Positions 26,326 to 37,891 of a DNA stretch of 64,000 nt are shown in pieces. Origin of the DNA: Neoconidiobolus thromboides FSU 785. Lineage: Eukaryota; Entomophthoromycota; Entomophthoromycetes; Entomophthorales; Neoconidiobolaceae. The notes beneath the pieces were generated by a model. It was not told the DNA's origin. It saw only the letters and a program-made list of their open reading frames with translations, and made no database searches. How positions within the stretch are numbered: the first letter of the stretch is position 1; every line of letters begins with the position of its first letter. Made by a program: the position numbers and the translations under genes. The stretch lies in the NCBI GenBank assembly GCA_025603075.1, contig MU626295.1, positions 62,001 through 126,000 on the forward strand, read 5' to 3'.

Positions 26326-29300
26326 TTAACCTAAGCGAGAGACCGTTGTAGCGCGGTAGTAGTTGATTAGCATAAGCTCAGCTTCTAAAACGTATGGTGA
26401 AGGAATATCTATCTCAAACTCCGGTATTGTATTTATTGATTGGTCATAAGATCCTAATTCATCAAAAGCGTGAATAGGCCATACTCCAAATTGCTGGATA
26501 GGCTGGATTTTGCTTTGTTGAAGATTACTCTCTTGAGAATAGATGTTTGCAAAGTCGTGTTTATTTGCTGTTGATGCAAACTGGTCAGTTGATTCCTTTA
26601 AGATTATGCTGGACAGTTCTTCTATTGGAACATCTGGTTCTGAATTCAATGCATTATTATCATCTGGAACCAGTTCAACAGTATAGCTCTCCACTTTAGC
26701 CCCCTCCAGTACGTTTTTGATTTTTTCACCATAATCACAGTAATCCGTGACTCTTGAAGATAAAGTATTAAACCTTGTCATAAGAGTACCATATCTTCCT
26801 TCCAAAACTTCCCACCCAAAAGGCTTATTACTACTATGCCACATGGAGCGATGATACTGCCAAAGTTGAATTATGCTCTCCCTTAATTGCTCAAGTTGAT
26901 CTTTACTAAAATCCTTTAATCGGCCTTTAAAGTAGCTTTCTAAATTGTTATTTTTGCAAATTCTATAACGTTCAACTAAATTAGAGCGAATATCTACTTT
27001 TAAGGATAACACTTTCGCCAAATAAGCTGGTAACATCAGCCTATGATTTAATGGGTAAAGCTTTGATTTTTCTGTAATTTTTTGATTCAAGTATTCATAT
27101 AATTTTGTATAGTGCTCGGTTAGCGGAAGCTCACTGTATGTGGCAGAAAAGATAGAATAAAGAGGGTCTAAAAAAATATAACTAAGTTATAAATACATTG
27201 GGATTTTCGAATTACCTTCCCATAGCAAATGTTTACTAGTATTAGGGGGGAGGCCAACTCCTTGGGTTACGGGTTGCAGAGTATCTAAATCAGAGGATGG
27301 TAGAAAAAAAGGTAACTCATCAAGCTAAAGGCTATATTAGAATAAAAAACACAATATATATGGATATACCTGGCTTGCTTCATACTATAATTGTTTTTTA
27401 AAAAGAAAGGTTAGTTATTATTAGTTATAGATAAATATACAAACCCATGCATCAAATTCACCACCACATATCGCAGCTAGATAATGTTAAACATTAGATA
27501 TTGTTGAGGTTACAATATTAATAGTTACCAAAATAGGACCTTAATAAGCTAGTATCAATGTTGGTCTCAGATGTGTAAGCTTGAAGCGAAGCATAAGCCA
27601 TAACAGGCAAAGCGGAGAAACTTTAAAAATAAAAAATAACAATAAAAAATAACAATTAGATAATAAAATTGGCTTACTAATCGCACTCAGCTCCATCATC
27701 GCCCCAAAGTGTAAGCATATATTTGTTAACATTACTTCCACTAGATTTTGACGCTTTCATAGATATATACGTTTGTCTAATACTGAATGGCATACTACAC
27801 CAAAACCTAGTCCAAGTCCACGCACCGCCTGCTACCCATATATTTTTTTGCCCCAACTCAATGTGTTTATCAATTTTTTGACGAAAATAAGTAAAATCAG
27901 TATGATAATAATCCCAATATACTAAATCCAAATCATTAAGCTTTGATGCATTGTTTGATAATTTAATGGGCTCGCAATCTGCATAGTAGCCATCAAGAGA
28001 AACACTGTTTGAGGCTTTAAACATTAGTTTGAATGCTATTGAATATAATATAAGTATTACAAAGACAAAATAACACTAATAAAACCATTAGTATCATTTA
28101 ATATAATGATATAGAATATTACTATCTGACCAAATCATGGGTTTAAGTTCTAATTTATCACATATTTCTCTTAACCTATCCAAATGGTTTATAAATATAG
28201 TACTAGGATCTTGCATTGGGAATTTTCTACGATATTCTCCTTCCCCTAGGCCACTAGCCTTAACAATAACTTTAGGAAAAGTTGCAAAAAAAAGTAAAAT
28301 GTACCTCATCCATCCCAATGTGGATATTTTTAGATCTTAAAGGCGCAGTAGCAGCTTTGATCATAACCTCCAGTTGTTCATAACTTTCTTCGGATCCAGC
28401 AAGGATCACTTCGCTCGTATCTTTAAATTTAAAATTTTCAGGCCATTGTAGCATTTGACCTAAGTGACCTAAAGTTTGGATACATGCTACAACTTCAATT
28501 CCTCTAAAAAAATCAATTTTTATATACTGTTAATAATATGCTTACAAATGAAAGGCATAATCATCAATCGTCTTAAGCTCTTCAAAGGTGTAACCGCCTA
28601 CAAACAATTTTAAATACCCGCTTATTTTTTATTTTTACTTGAATACCTCTACAAAAGCCAAAAAAAGCTTGACCTTGAATCTAGTTATCTTTAACATGTA
28701 AAATTTAAATCTTTGGCAAAGTAATACCTTATATGTATCTTCAGTATACAATTGAAGCATGGTATAACCCATAAGAGCTCCGTATCTCAGAAATGCTTTA
28801 ACAAAGCTAACCGTTGGTACAGCATTTCTGGAGCAGTCTATCATGAGACTAAAAAAGGGATTAAGTTTTGAAGTTGATATTTGATCATACTTAATTACCA
28901 AAAATCTTCAAATTGAGCCATCTCTTTGAACTGTAACATTCTTAGGATATAATTCCAGTCTAATTTTCCAGAAGTAAAAGTTCTAGTTTGAAAAGCTATA
29001 GTAAGAATCCTTCCTAAGGCCTTGAAAGCTTTAAAAATCATCAGTATTGTAAGATATTTATCTTGTGGTTATTTACCTTCAATTTTACGCCTATAACGGA
29101 TGTCCACTTCAAAATATTTATATTTCTTAAATTCGCATGATACCTCTAAATCACCTATTTCGAGAGATTCATGTTCTATAAACCTATAAATTCATTTAGT
29201 CAAATTACCTTGTGATTTAATTCGTTTACGTTAGCTTAAATTCTGTTTCAAATCTATTGTTCATATCTTTTTTATCTTCAAAAAATTTGATACCATGAAT

Positions 29301-29552
29301 ATAGATATTTTTATGAGGACAGTATATAGCTATTTCTACTAAAGCTTCAAGTAAGTCTTGTGGTACTCCCTCACTATCTATTGAAATCAATACCGGACTT
29401 TCTTCTTTAATTGGAATTGTCCCAAAGGAAACTGGTTCTTCAGAGTTAAGCTCATCCCCCATAGAATCCAAGTTAGGTGTTTCCTCATCCCTATTAATCT
29501 CATCGTTATCTTTCTTTATATTAGAGAATTGAATATCTGGATGCAAGCTCAT
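26326..29552 (-). CDS. GH20 beta-N-acetylhexosaminidase, hexosaminidase-D-like
   Basis: Multi-exon gene on the complement, starting MSLHPDIQFSN at 29552 and ending SRLG-stop at 26326. After an acidic N-terminus come segments of the GH20 barrel: LMIDCSRNAVPT, YTMLQLYTEDTY, a HIGMDEVH segment with the Asp-Glu pair that does substrate-assisted catalysis, GLGEGEYRRKF right after it, KPMIWSDS, DLVYWDYY, and an FGWEVLEGRYGTLMTRF C-terminal helix region. The MDEVH-GEGE-RR arrangement resembles HEXD rather than the secreted lysosomal type. No signal peptide is seen, which fits a cytosolic enzyme removing terminal GlcNAc/GalNAc. Exon joins near 27.1-27.6 kb involve small exons that I placed only roughly. 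Confidence 0.8.
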
Positions 29553-29936
29553 TTTATTTAAACTGTTATAAATTGATATAAACTCTAAATTTGTTTACGT
29601 AGCTTTCGTGCCACTTATTTTAAAAATTATAAACAAATCAAATTTTAAGTGAATCGTAATTTGAATAAAAATTAAATCAGCAATTATTAAATATTCTATT
29701 TGAATTTTATATAATTTGTATTACAATATTTTAAAACAGTTGTAATTCGCTATATAATTTTAGTAATTATAATTTTATTTATAAGTAAAGACAAAGTTTG
29801 AATTATACTAAACACATAGCCACACAATATACTTGAATTTATAAGTTACAGCAATCTAATTTAATCTTAGAAATTACAAAATAAACTACTTAAAAAATTC
29901 GATTTTGATAAAAGTCAAAATTTATTTTGCTTTTTA
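29553..29936. promoter_or_regulatory. Shared divergent upstream region (GH20 / PGS1)
   Basis: 384 bp between the start codons of two divergent genes. It must carry both promoters; no specific factor site is recognised. Confidence 0.4.
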
Positions 29937-31822
29937 ATGACTAAATCCAACATTAAAAATATATTCCGCCAAGTCACTTTTAAAAGCAATGCTATAAGAA
30001 GGCATTTATTTACAACTTCAAATAGGCTAAGCATAAATGATAAAACCAATGAACAGGCTAATAGTAGCCCTTTAATATTAAATGATAGTAAAGCTAGAGG
30101 AAATGAAGTAGCTTTTAAAGGAAATGAGTTCCAAAACCTGATGAAAACATTTGATAGTCTACCAGCGCTAGCTCCAGTGTTTCCTGCAAAAGCAGAAGAT
30201 ATTGTAATTATTAATGAACCTGTATCTTTTTATGATGTTTTAAAGGTAAACAACTTCTTTTTGTTTCAAAATTTGCTTATTGTTAGGATAAAATAATAAA
30301 TTCAAAAAGACAAATTACCTTAGCATCTTTGTATTTCGGACCGGAAGAAAAAGAGATAGTAACTAAATTTATTTAATTTAAATAAGTCAAGTAACCATAT
30401 TGTTATTTAGATAAATTTACTAAGAGAAAGCTTGGCAGCTAATAAAGATTTGAAATTGAAGATATTGTTAGACTGTTTAAGAGGGACAAGAAAAACAAAA
30501 ACTGGAAGCTCAATTGAGGTTTTATCACCACTCCAAGATGAATTCCCTGACAGGGTTGAATTACATTTTTATCATACCCCAGATTTGACTGGATGGTCTA
30601 AAAAATTGATTCCAAATAGGTTTAATGAAACAATAGGATTAATGCATATAAAAGCATACCTCTTTGATGATGATGTTATCTTATCAGGGTACAACTTTTA
30701 GTATTAAATTATTTTAATTAATTATTCTTAGTGCTAACTTAAGCAAAGATTACTTTTCAAACCGTCAAGATAGATATTATTTATTTAAAAATAACCTTCC
30801 GCTATTAAGTTATTTTCAAATGCTTATTGATACGCTATCAGAAATAAGTTATAAAGCTAAACCTAACAATGACGAAAAGATGCCCTATCTGCTAAAAATG
30901 GAAAATTTTCCTGATCCAGTCTATGAAAGTTCAAAGTTTAAATATGAGTCTTATTTAAAAATAATGGATTTTTTAAATGAAATCAAAGATCCATTTTCAA
31001 TAAACGATTTTCAAGAATTAAATGATGAAAGCGACACTGTTATTGTCCCTATTATCCAGATGGCTCCTCTAAATATATTTCAAGATCAAACGGTAACTTT
31101 ATCATTATTAAGAGCTATTGATAATAGTGGAAGATTTCAAAATGAAAAATATAGTACAGCTATTACCTCTGGGTATTTCAATTTTAATCAATTGTATCAG
31201 GAACGTATTTTAAGTACTTCTGCATTATTCAGGATTATTACTGCCTCACCAGAGGTAACCGTTTTATAAATAATTTATATAAGATATTTAGGTTTTATAG
31301 GCAAATGGCTTTTTCAATTCAAAAGGGGTTTCAAAATTTATACCTGATGCATATACATTAATAGAAAAAGAGTTTTTATTTAAAGTCAAAGGTAAGCATA
31401 GAGAAAAAACAATTAAGGTTGAAGAATATCATAGAGATAAATGGACCTATCATGCTAAAGGTAAATTTATTTTTAATGCATAAGCTTTTATTTATATAAT
31501 TAAGGGCTATGGATGTATAAGCCAAACGAAAGTATACCGTTCTTAACTATGATTGGATCTCCGAACTATGGATCACGTTCTTTGGAAAGAGACCTAGAAG
31601 CACAAGCTATAATTGTTACATCCAATGTTAAACTTAGGACTGCTATGCAAAAAGTAATTTGGTTTATATAGCTTATATGTGTCAACTTATTTTTTGAATT
31701 AGGAACTAGATAATATTGAGGATTATGTCAACCCTATCTCATTAGATGATTTAGAAACCCAAAATAGAGAACCCAGACTTTTTGCCAAAGTAGCGACTCC
31801 TATTATTAAATCCATGTTATGA
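29937..31822 (+). CDS. PGS1: CDP-diacylglycerol-glycerol-3-phosphate 3-phosphatidyltransferase
   Basis: Multi-exon gene that makes phosphatidylglycerol phosphate, the committed step of mitochondrial cardiolipin synthesis. The first 35 residues are basic and rich in Ser/Thr with RRHLFTTSNRL, a presequence. The phospholipase-D fold shows SFYDVLK, RQITLASLYFGPEEKEI, the first HKD motif HIKAYLFDDDVILSGANLS and the second HAKGLWMYKPN followed by GSPNYGSRSLERDLEAQ, all typical of PGS1. Exon joins seen: DVLK to DKIINSKRQ across an intron ending TTGTTAG, EKEI to INLLRESL, and SG to ANLSKDY. It ends at TGA 31820-31822, about 100 bp before a MITE. Confidence 0.93.
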
Positions 31823-31919
31823 TTTTAGATAACATAAACTACGATTTATAGATAAAGCCATTTGTGTTAGTTTACTATAGGTTAAATTAATTTTTTTTAA
31901 ATAAGTGTAAAACAAGATA

Positions 31920-32018
31920 TGGGGATGTATTTTTTTGTTTAAGAATTTTATTAACAATCTTTCCGCTTAAATAGCGCTTAAAAATGGAAAAAGTGATGAA
32001 ACTAAAAAATCATTCCCA
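31920..32018 (+). mobile_element. MITE copy 7
   Basis: Forward copy TGGGGATGTATTTTT...ATTCCCA, flanked by TA on the left and TG on the right, inserted between convergent genes. Confidence 0.8.
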
Positions 32019-32167
32019 TGTGACTTAAATTGTAACTAATGGATGAAATAACAGCTGAATCATTTTAAATTAGTTTATTTGAAATGTGAGTATCCCAATA
32101 TTATTATTGTAAAAATAGTTTAATTGAGAAATATAGAGCAATAATGATTATACCATATAGCCATATA

Positions 32168-33227
32168 TTAACCACGTGAAAAGTTTTTTAAAATATTGAC
32201 TAAAGAGATACTATTTTCATTTTCTTGCGAAACGTCATTTTGATCTAATATAAATACAAATGTTATAAAAAAATAAAAAATAAAGGTAGAAAATAAAAAT
32301 ACCTTCTTTATCACTATTGTTTTGACTTAATTTTAGTCTATCTTCTAATCTTTTTACTTGGAATTTATAAATAAAAGTAAATAAATGATAAATAAAGTTA
32401 CATAAAAGTCTTGTCCTGGAAAGCTCTTGATTCATTAACGTGTCCTGCTTCATAAAATTTTCCGGAATGATTATATCCTCATTAATTACCTTGAGCCTTT
32501 TTGGCGAACTGATCTCTTCAAGTCCATTTAAAAAGCACTTTGAAGGGTATTAATTATACATGAACTGATTAGAATTTTTTACTTGGTATTTTTTAATCTG
32601 CGAATCAACATTATTGTATTCCTTTTGTCTTTCTTCTATATCTTTGAGCAAAGATTGGTATCTACAAATAAGCAATGATTTCATTTTCTTTTAATTATAA
32701 TTACTTTATGATTTGTTTGTCTGTTGCACTCCCATATACTCCTCTTATCCAATCTTTTGGAAATTTTTTCAATAATCTAATTTATACATAAGTTATTTTT
32801 ATAAATAGAAGATGAAATTACTCTTCATTTTCTATCATCTTTACATTTATTTTTTTTACCGACTCTAAGAAATTTATACCATGACTTTGATAATTCGTTT
32901 GCTTTACATTTATAAAATAATTTATCTGTTTAATCAATTCTAATCTGCTCTTTTTGTTATAAATCGTATTAACATTCTTAGCATTCAAAGCGTTCACTAA
33001 TGAAAATTAGATCTTAAAAACCTATCTAAATGCTCTTACATCTTTGTAAAAATGGAGATACATCTTTCCTTTTCCCCTAAACTTTAATTGAGTTATTAAT
33101 CTTATATTGACATAGTTGTTGTACCTTATCAAATATGCTAATATCTATTGGGGCCTCTAGTATCTCTATTTGTTTATTTATAAATGATCGATACCAGCTC
33201 AAATCTTTAACCTCAACTTTGTCCATA
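32168..33227 (-). CDS. Coiled-coil protein of unknown function
   Basis: Reconstructed from several exons on the complement: start MDKVEVKDLSWYRSFINKQ at 33227, then SRLELIKQINYFINVKQ, FPKDWIRGVYGSATDKQIIK, RYQSLLKDIEERQKEYNN, LNGLEEISSPKRLK, ENFMKQDTLMNQELSR, KRLEDRLKLSQNN and the end ...QENENSISLVNILKNFSRG. Exons are separated by short GT-AG introns, which argues for a live gene. The heptad-rich middle suggests a coiled coil, and the size (about 250 aa) and layout would suit a small subunit of a kinetochore, spindle or tethering complex. I recognise no family and assign none. The join between the first and second exon is uncertain. Confidence 0.55.
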
Positions 33228-33635
33228 ATATAATTAAATTTTACTTTAACAATAAAAAGTTTCAAAGTTTTAAAAAAAGTTTTAAAAAAAATTTAAAAAA
33301 AGTTTCTTGAGATGCGCTAAGTGCAAAAAATAAGGCTTTAAAACATAACGTCAACTCCTCTAGTTTGAGATTTTAGTACAATAGTTAGGCTAATAATAAG
33401 ACTAATTGCAATTTAATGCTAAACACCAACCCAATCTTATATTAACTTAGAACTTTACTTTAAATAAATCTTAACCACCATGAATGAAACTAAAGGACGC
33501 CGTTACTGCTAATGTACCCACATTAGTTAGTAAACTATTCTTTTAAAATTATTCTATTAAGCTTATTAGATTATTAAATTTTCAATTAGTTAGAAACAAA
33601 AGCACTTTTATTATAATAAATATACTTTTATTAGA
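33228..33635. other. Intergenic, nothing recognised
   Basis: Upstream of the coiled-coil gene and downstream of the CAP gene; the part next to 33611 matches the 3' flank of the second CAP gene. Confidence 0.4.
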
Positions 33636-34402
33636 TTAATGATACTTGGAACAATCTGGGATAACTTGACAGGTACATTGAGTTCCTTTAGCAAATTCTT
33701 GGGTCCAATAGTTACCTGCTTCACCCCAACCCATACATTCAGCGTCACTAACAATGTTTCTGAAATGACCTGATNNNNNNNNNNNNNNNNNNNNNNNNNN
33801 NNNNNNNNNNNNNNNNNNNNNNNNNNNNNNNNNNNNNNNNNNNNNNNNNNNNNNNNNNNNNNNNNNNNNNNNNNGTTCTCAGAGCCACCCATGAGTTTGT
33901 AACCCTCATTCTTGATACGATCCCAGAAACTCTTAACCTTAGTTCCTTCATGGGTCATTTTTTTGTGATTGAACTGATCTTGAGAGTGTTTTTGAGCAGC
34001 TCTATTTAATTTGTCATCCATCTTGAGTGGTTTTTTGCCATGTTTTTTACGGATGGCATTAACACGACAAAGCATTTCAACATCCCTTTCATTTAAGCCC
34101 CCATTTCCAGATGGCTTGTTGTTATTAGTTGGAGGATTATTTGGCTTTGGCTTATTGTTAGTTGGAGGATTATTTGGCTTTGGCTTATTGTTATTGTTGT
34201 TTGGTTTAGCTGAAACATAAACAACTTTTGTGACTACAACAACGCGTCTTCTTTCAAGGTTAGAGTTTGTAGAGGCTTCAACATTTTCGTGAAGCTGTAC
34301 TTCGCCGACATTGGTAGGTGGAAGAGTACGAGCAAGGACAGAAGATAAAAGAATTAATGGAATAGTGAACTTCATTTTTACAAGATTAATTTTTATAAAC
34401 AA
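33636..34402 (-). CDS. Secreted CAP-domain (PRY/SCP-like) protein 1, with assembly gap
   Basis: An N-terminal signal peptide (MKFTIPLILLSSVLA, from the ATG at 34375; an upstream in-frame ATG at 34402 would add ten residues) is followed by a short basic stretch, a linker of N-N-K-P-K-P-N-N-P-P repeats and a CAP domain (VEMLCRVNAIRKKHGKKPL, HSQDQFNHKKMTHEGT, FWDRIKNEGYKLMGGSEN). After 100 Ns it resumes with SGHFRNIVSDAECMGWGEAGNYWTQEFAKG and ends DCSKYH at TAA 33636-33638. The frame after the gap differs from a naive read through the Ns, so the gap is mis-sized. CAP proteins bind sterols or fatty acids in yeast PRYs; here that is only family knowledge. Nearly identical to the gene at 36932. Confidence 0.85.
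33775..33874. other. Scaffold gap, 100 N
   Basis: Placeholder inside the CAP gene. The paralogue has only 53 bp between the flanking matches (37071-37123), so the true gap is probably near that size. Confidence 0.95.
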
Positions 34403-36125
34403 AATTAGATAGCTAGGGACTAGAGAGTAAAGCTAAATCTTTAAAAGTAAAAATTTAATCTTTATATATAGTGGTCGCATTTAATTTATTCTTTTGATTT
34501 TATTGTAATAGAACATAAAGTTTTGTACTTTTGGTAAGGTTAAATAAAATCACCAAACTTCAAAAGATGGTAAATTTTATTCTAAATTTAGTAATTTGAC
34601 TTACTATAGTTAAGAGGTTCTTGGATCAATATTTTTTAATTAACTTCCACCTTAAAAAAATCCAGCTAATATTGTGATTTCTTTAGACATTCATCAAATG
34701 AAATACTATTATGTGCTCATATCCAATCAGTTTTGTTTACCTAAAGGTCATATTATATAAACATCTTAGATTTATTAACTCAAAAAAATATAACTTGTTG
34801 GCTTCAAGGAGATAAAATGTTTTTAAAAGAAAATAAAAATATTCCAAGAACAAAGATGGTGAAATCAACCAGAGGACCTTTAGCCAATCTTACTTATACA
34901 TAGTAATAAAATTAAGTTCAGTAAGATAACGAGGTGAATCTTGATATAAATTAACTTTCTATAATTCTCTCAATTCTCCTGAACAAAGAACAGATTATAC
35001 TTTGCTAATCATTTGTTTTATATTTATGGAAATTCATAACACAATAGTAGTATTGTAAGACCATCAAATGATCAAATTAGAGTATTAAAATATTAAGAAT
35101 TATATGACTCTTTTTAAACTAAATCTATAATTTATAGCTTTTATTTATCGCTTATTATGAAAAACAATCACTATAACGATTTCCGAATTTTCTGAATGCA
35201 GTAAAAATATACTATCCCACTCAACCTTTAATCTACTGTCTGCATGTGATGTTTAAGAATATAAATGTTTTTGTCTCATCACATTAATAGTACCCGAGTG
35301 GGTGATCAAATTACTTTTAGACTGCATATATTTATTTCACTTGTTTGATTTAAAATAAAATTTCAAGCTCTTTGAGCTTTCACAAATTCACTACCAAGCT
35401 ATCTTTTTAGACTTTAATAAATGATTTTGGCCTCGCAATAACCTTCCCTTTCTACTATCCCTCTTAACTTCAATAATATTTGCAAGCAGGTTAAGTTGAT
35501 GCTTGTATCCTCTGAATAGCATAAAATTGAAAGGTTTAGAGTTTAATTTATTAAACCCCAAAAAATTGCTTAAATAATATTATCGAAAACCAAATGACTG
35601 TTTAAAGGTTATTTTTTAATAAATATTTTTTATTCTATTAAATTTTAATAGGCTAAATTAATTAAACAGTGGAAATTCTGAGCTACATTAATTCCGCAAT
35701 AAAGTCAACTATTATATAATTGTCTAATAACTTATATTCAATAGGGTTTAAAAACGAGCACAAGTTAATAAATATTCGAAACAGACGAAAAGGAGGTAAA
35801 TATAACTAATTTTGGCTAGTATCAATGTAATCTTTTATTTGTTAGAATAACATCGGATTAAACTTGTATATTTCAAAATGGTTAGAATAATATACAAAAG
35901 GTATACCCCTTTATCAGAATTGAATATACTTAAAGGTATTGCTATTTTATTAAATAATAAACATGTAAAACTACTTGAAGCTTTAATTTATTAAGTAAAG
36001 TAGAAATATATAGTAAATGATTATTTAATAGTATAAAAACATTAACAGTATTCATGAATGAAGTTATTTATTTATATTAAGTATTTATAAAATTTATACT
36101 TAAAAACAAGATAACTATCAATATC
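34403..36125. other. Upstream region of CAP gene 1, partly duplicated
   Basis: The first 1.2 kb or so (to about 35620) aligns with the region upstream of the second CAP gene (37892-39100), including TTTTGGTAAGGTT near the gene, AAAGGTCATATTATAT and TTAATTTATTAAACCC. No gene is seen. The remainder up to 36125 is unique A+T-rich DNA. Confidence 0.6.
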
Positions 36126-36222
36126 TGGGAATGTATTTTTTGTTTAAGAATTTTACCAAAAATCTTTCCACTCAAATAACGCTTAAAAATGGAAAAAGTA
36201 ATGAAATCAAAAAACATCCCCA
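36126..36222 (+). mobile_element. MITE copy 8
   Basis: Forward copy TGGGAATGTATT...ACATCCCCA, flanked by TC rather than TA. It sits between the two halves of the CAP duplication. Confidence 0.75.
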
Positions 36223-36931
36223 TCTGTTTTTTCTATTATGATAAACTATAAAATTGTAATTATTCTAGTGGATATTTGTTTGGCTTTAGTACTAAAGTAC
36301 AAGTCATATTAAATTGAAATAAGTATACAAGGCAAATATAGAACTCATAATAGATTTCAAATAATTATAATCATGATAGAAAAACATATTAATTATGTAT
36401 TTGAATTCTGCTATTATTTTGTATTAATATTGTAATTTTTTGTGTTCAACAAAATCTTATATCAATAAGCTGTACCATTTAAGAAATTAAGCATTATTTT
36501 GGATACTAGATTTAATCAAGTCATAAACTTTAACCTTTTTAAATGTATTATATCGTTAAAGTGTCAAGCTGCCCTACAATATTTTTTACTTCATTTCCAT
36601 ATTAAATTGATTAAACACAAAGCTCTTGAAATGTGTATATAACGTTGATTTTTTTATGAAAGCTTATAAGCTGATTTTGTTGTAGACATATGTTTAGTAT
36701 CAACAGCTTTGTTTTAAAATATCTTCAATAAAATAAATTATAAGAGCATTGTAATATAGTTTAAACCATTCATAATGTCATTTATCAATGATTTTTAAAG
36801 TCCCTTAATAGCAAAAACATTATGTATTCAAGTTAGTTAGTAGCTTATTAACAAATATTCCAGTAATTTAACATTGATATACTTATACTAATGTGTTAGA
36901 AATCAGCTATTTGCAAAAGTACTTTTATTAA
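36223..36931. other. Spacer downstream of CAP gene 2
   Basis: A+T-rich, no gene seen. Confidence 0.4.
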
Positions 36932-37891
36932 TTAATGGTATTTAGAGCAATCTGGAACTGTTTGATAGGTACATGGAGTTCCTTTAGCAAATTCTTGGGT
37001 CCAATAGTTACCTGCTTCACCCCAACCCATACATTCAGCGTCACTAACAATGTTTCTGAAATGACCTGATGATTGTTCCCAATCGCTTACAACTTGAGCA
37101 ATACTTCCTTGACCAGCGGCACAGTTCTCAGAGCCACCCATGAGTTTGTAACCCTCATTCTTGATACGATCCCAGAAACTCTTAACCTTAGTTCCTTCAT
37201 GGGTCATTTTTTTGTGATCAAGTTGATCTTGAGAGTGTCTTCGAGCAGCTCTATTTAATTTGTCATCCATCTTGAGTGCCTTTTTACCATGTTTAGCACG
37301 GATGGCGTTGACACGACAAAGCATTTCAACGTCCTTTTCACTCAAACCGCCATTTCCAGATGGTTTACTGCTAGGAGGATTGGATGGAGCTGGCTTACTA
37401 GTAGTAGTATATGATGTGGTTGGTTTACTAGTAGTAGTATATGATGTGGTTGGTTTACTAGTAGTAGGATATGATATAGCTGGTTTACTAGTAGTAATAG
37501 AATAAGATACAGTTGATTTACTACTAGTAGTAGGATAGGATACAGTTGATTTACTACTAGTAGTAGGATAGGATACAGCTGGTTTACTAATAGTAGGATA
37601 TAATTCAGCTGGTTTACTAGTAGTAGGATATAATTCAGCTGGTTTACTAGCGGTAGGATATGATGGTTCTGGCTTGTTGCTAGTAGTAGCTGGCTTACGT
37701 GGACGGCAGGCCTTCTTCTTTGGTATAGCTACATCTCTTTTTTCAATCTTAGAATTTAAAGAGGCCTCGACATTTTCATGAAGCTTTACTTTACCATCAT
37801 TGGTAGGTGGTAAAGTATGGGCGAGGATCGAGGATAAAAGAATTAATGGGATAGATAACTTCATTTTTACAAGATTAATTTTTATAAACAA
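36932..37891 (-). CDS. Secreted CAP-domain (PRY/SCP-like) protein 2
   Basis: Intronless. The ATG at 37864 gives a signal peptide (MKLSIPLILLSSILA) and about 310 aa in all; an earlier in-frame ATG at 37891 is conserved in the paralogue but leaves a poorer signal. A linker of about ten T-T-S-K-P-x-x-S-Y repeats (about residues 70-180), probably O-glycosylated, leads to the CAP domain: VEMLCRVNAIRAKHGKKAL, MTHEGT, SENCAAGQGSIAQVVSDW, SGHFRNIVSDAECMGWGEAGNYW, ending PCTYQTVPDCSKYH. Four or more cysteines suit disulfides in a secreted protein. The CAP half is almost identical to copy 1, while the linkers differ completely. Confidence 0.9.
   Translation of the reverse strand: MFIKINLVKMKLSIPLILLSSILAHTLPPTNDGKVKLHENVEASLNSKIEKRDVAIPKKKACRPRKPATTSNKPEPSYPTASKPAELYPTTSKPAELYPTISKPAVSYPTTSSKSTVSYPTTSSKSTVSYSITTSKPAISYPTTSKPTTSYTTTSKPTTSYTTTSKPAPSNPPSSKPSGNGGLSEKDVEMLCRVNAIRAKHGKKALKMDDKLNRAARRHSQDQLDHKKMTHEGTKVKSFWDRIKNEGYKLMGGSENCAAGQGSIAQVVSDWEQSSGHFRNIVSDAECMGWGEAGNYWTQEFAKGTPCTYQTVPDCSKYH
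37375..37690 (-). repeat. TTSKP-type tandem repeats in CAP protein 2
   Basis: About ten copies of a 30-36-bp unit coding for T-T-S-K-P-A/T-x-S-Y-x, visible on the plus strand as GGTTTACTAGTAGTA repeats. Confidence 0.9.

Noticed and set aside
33611-33951. C-terminal read of CAP gene 1 through the N run
   Set aside because: The 100-N filler changes the frame; the real C-terminus is the SGHFRNI...DCSKYH read ending at 33636.
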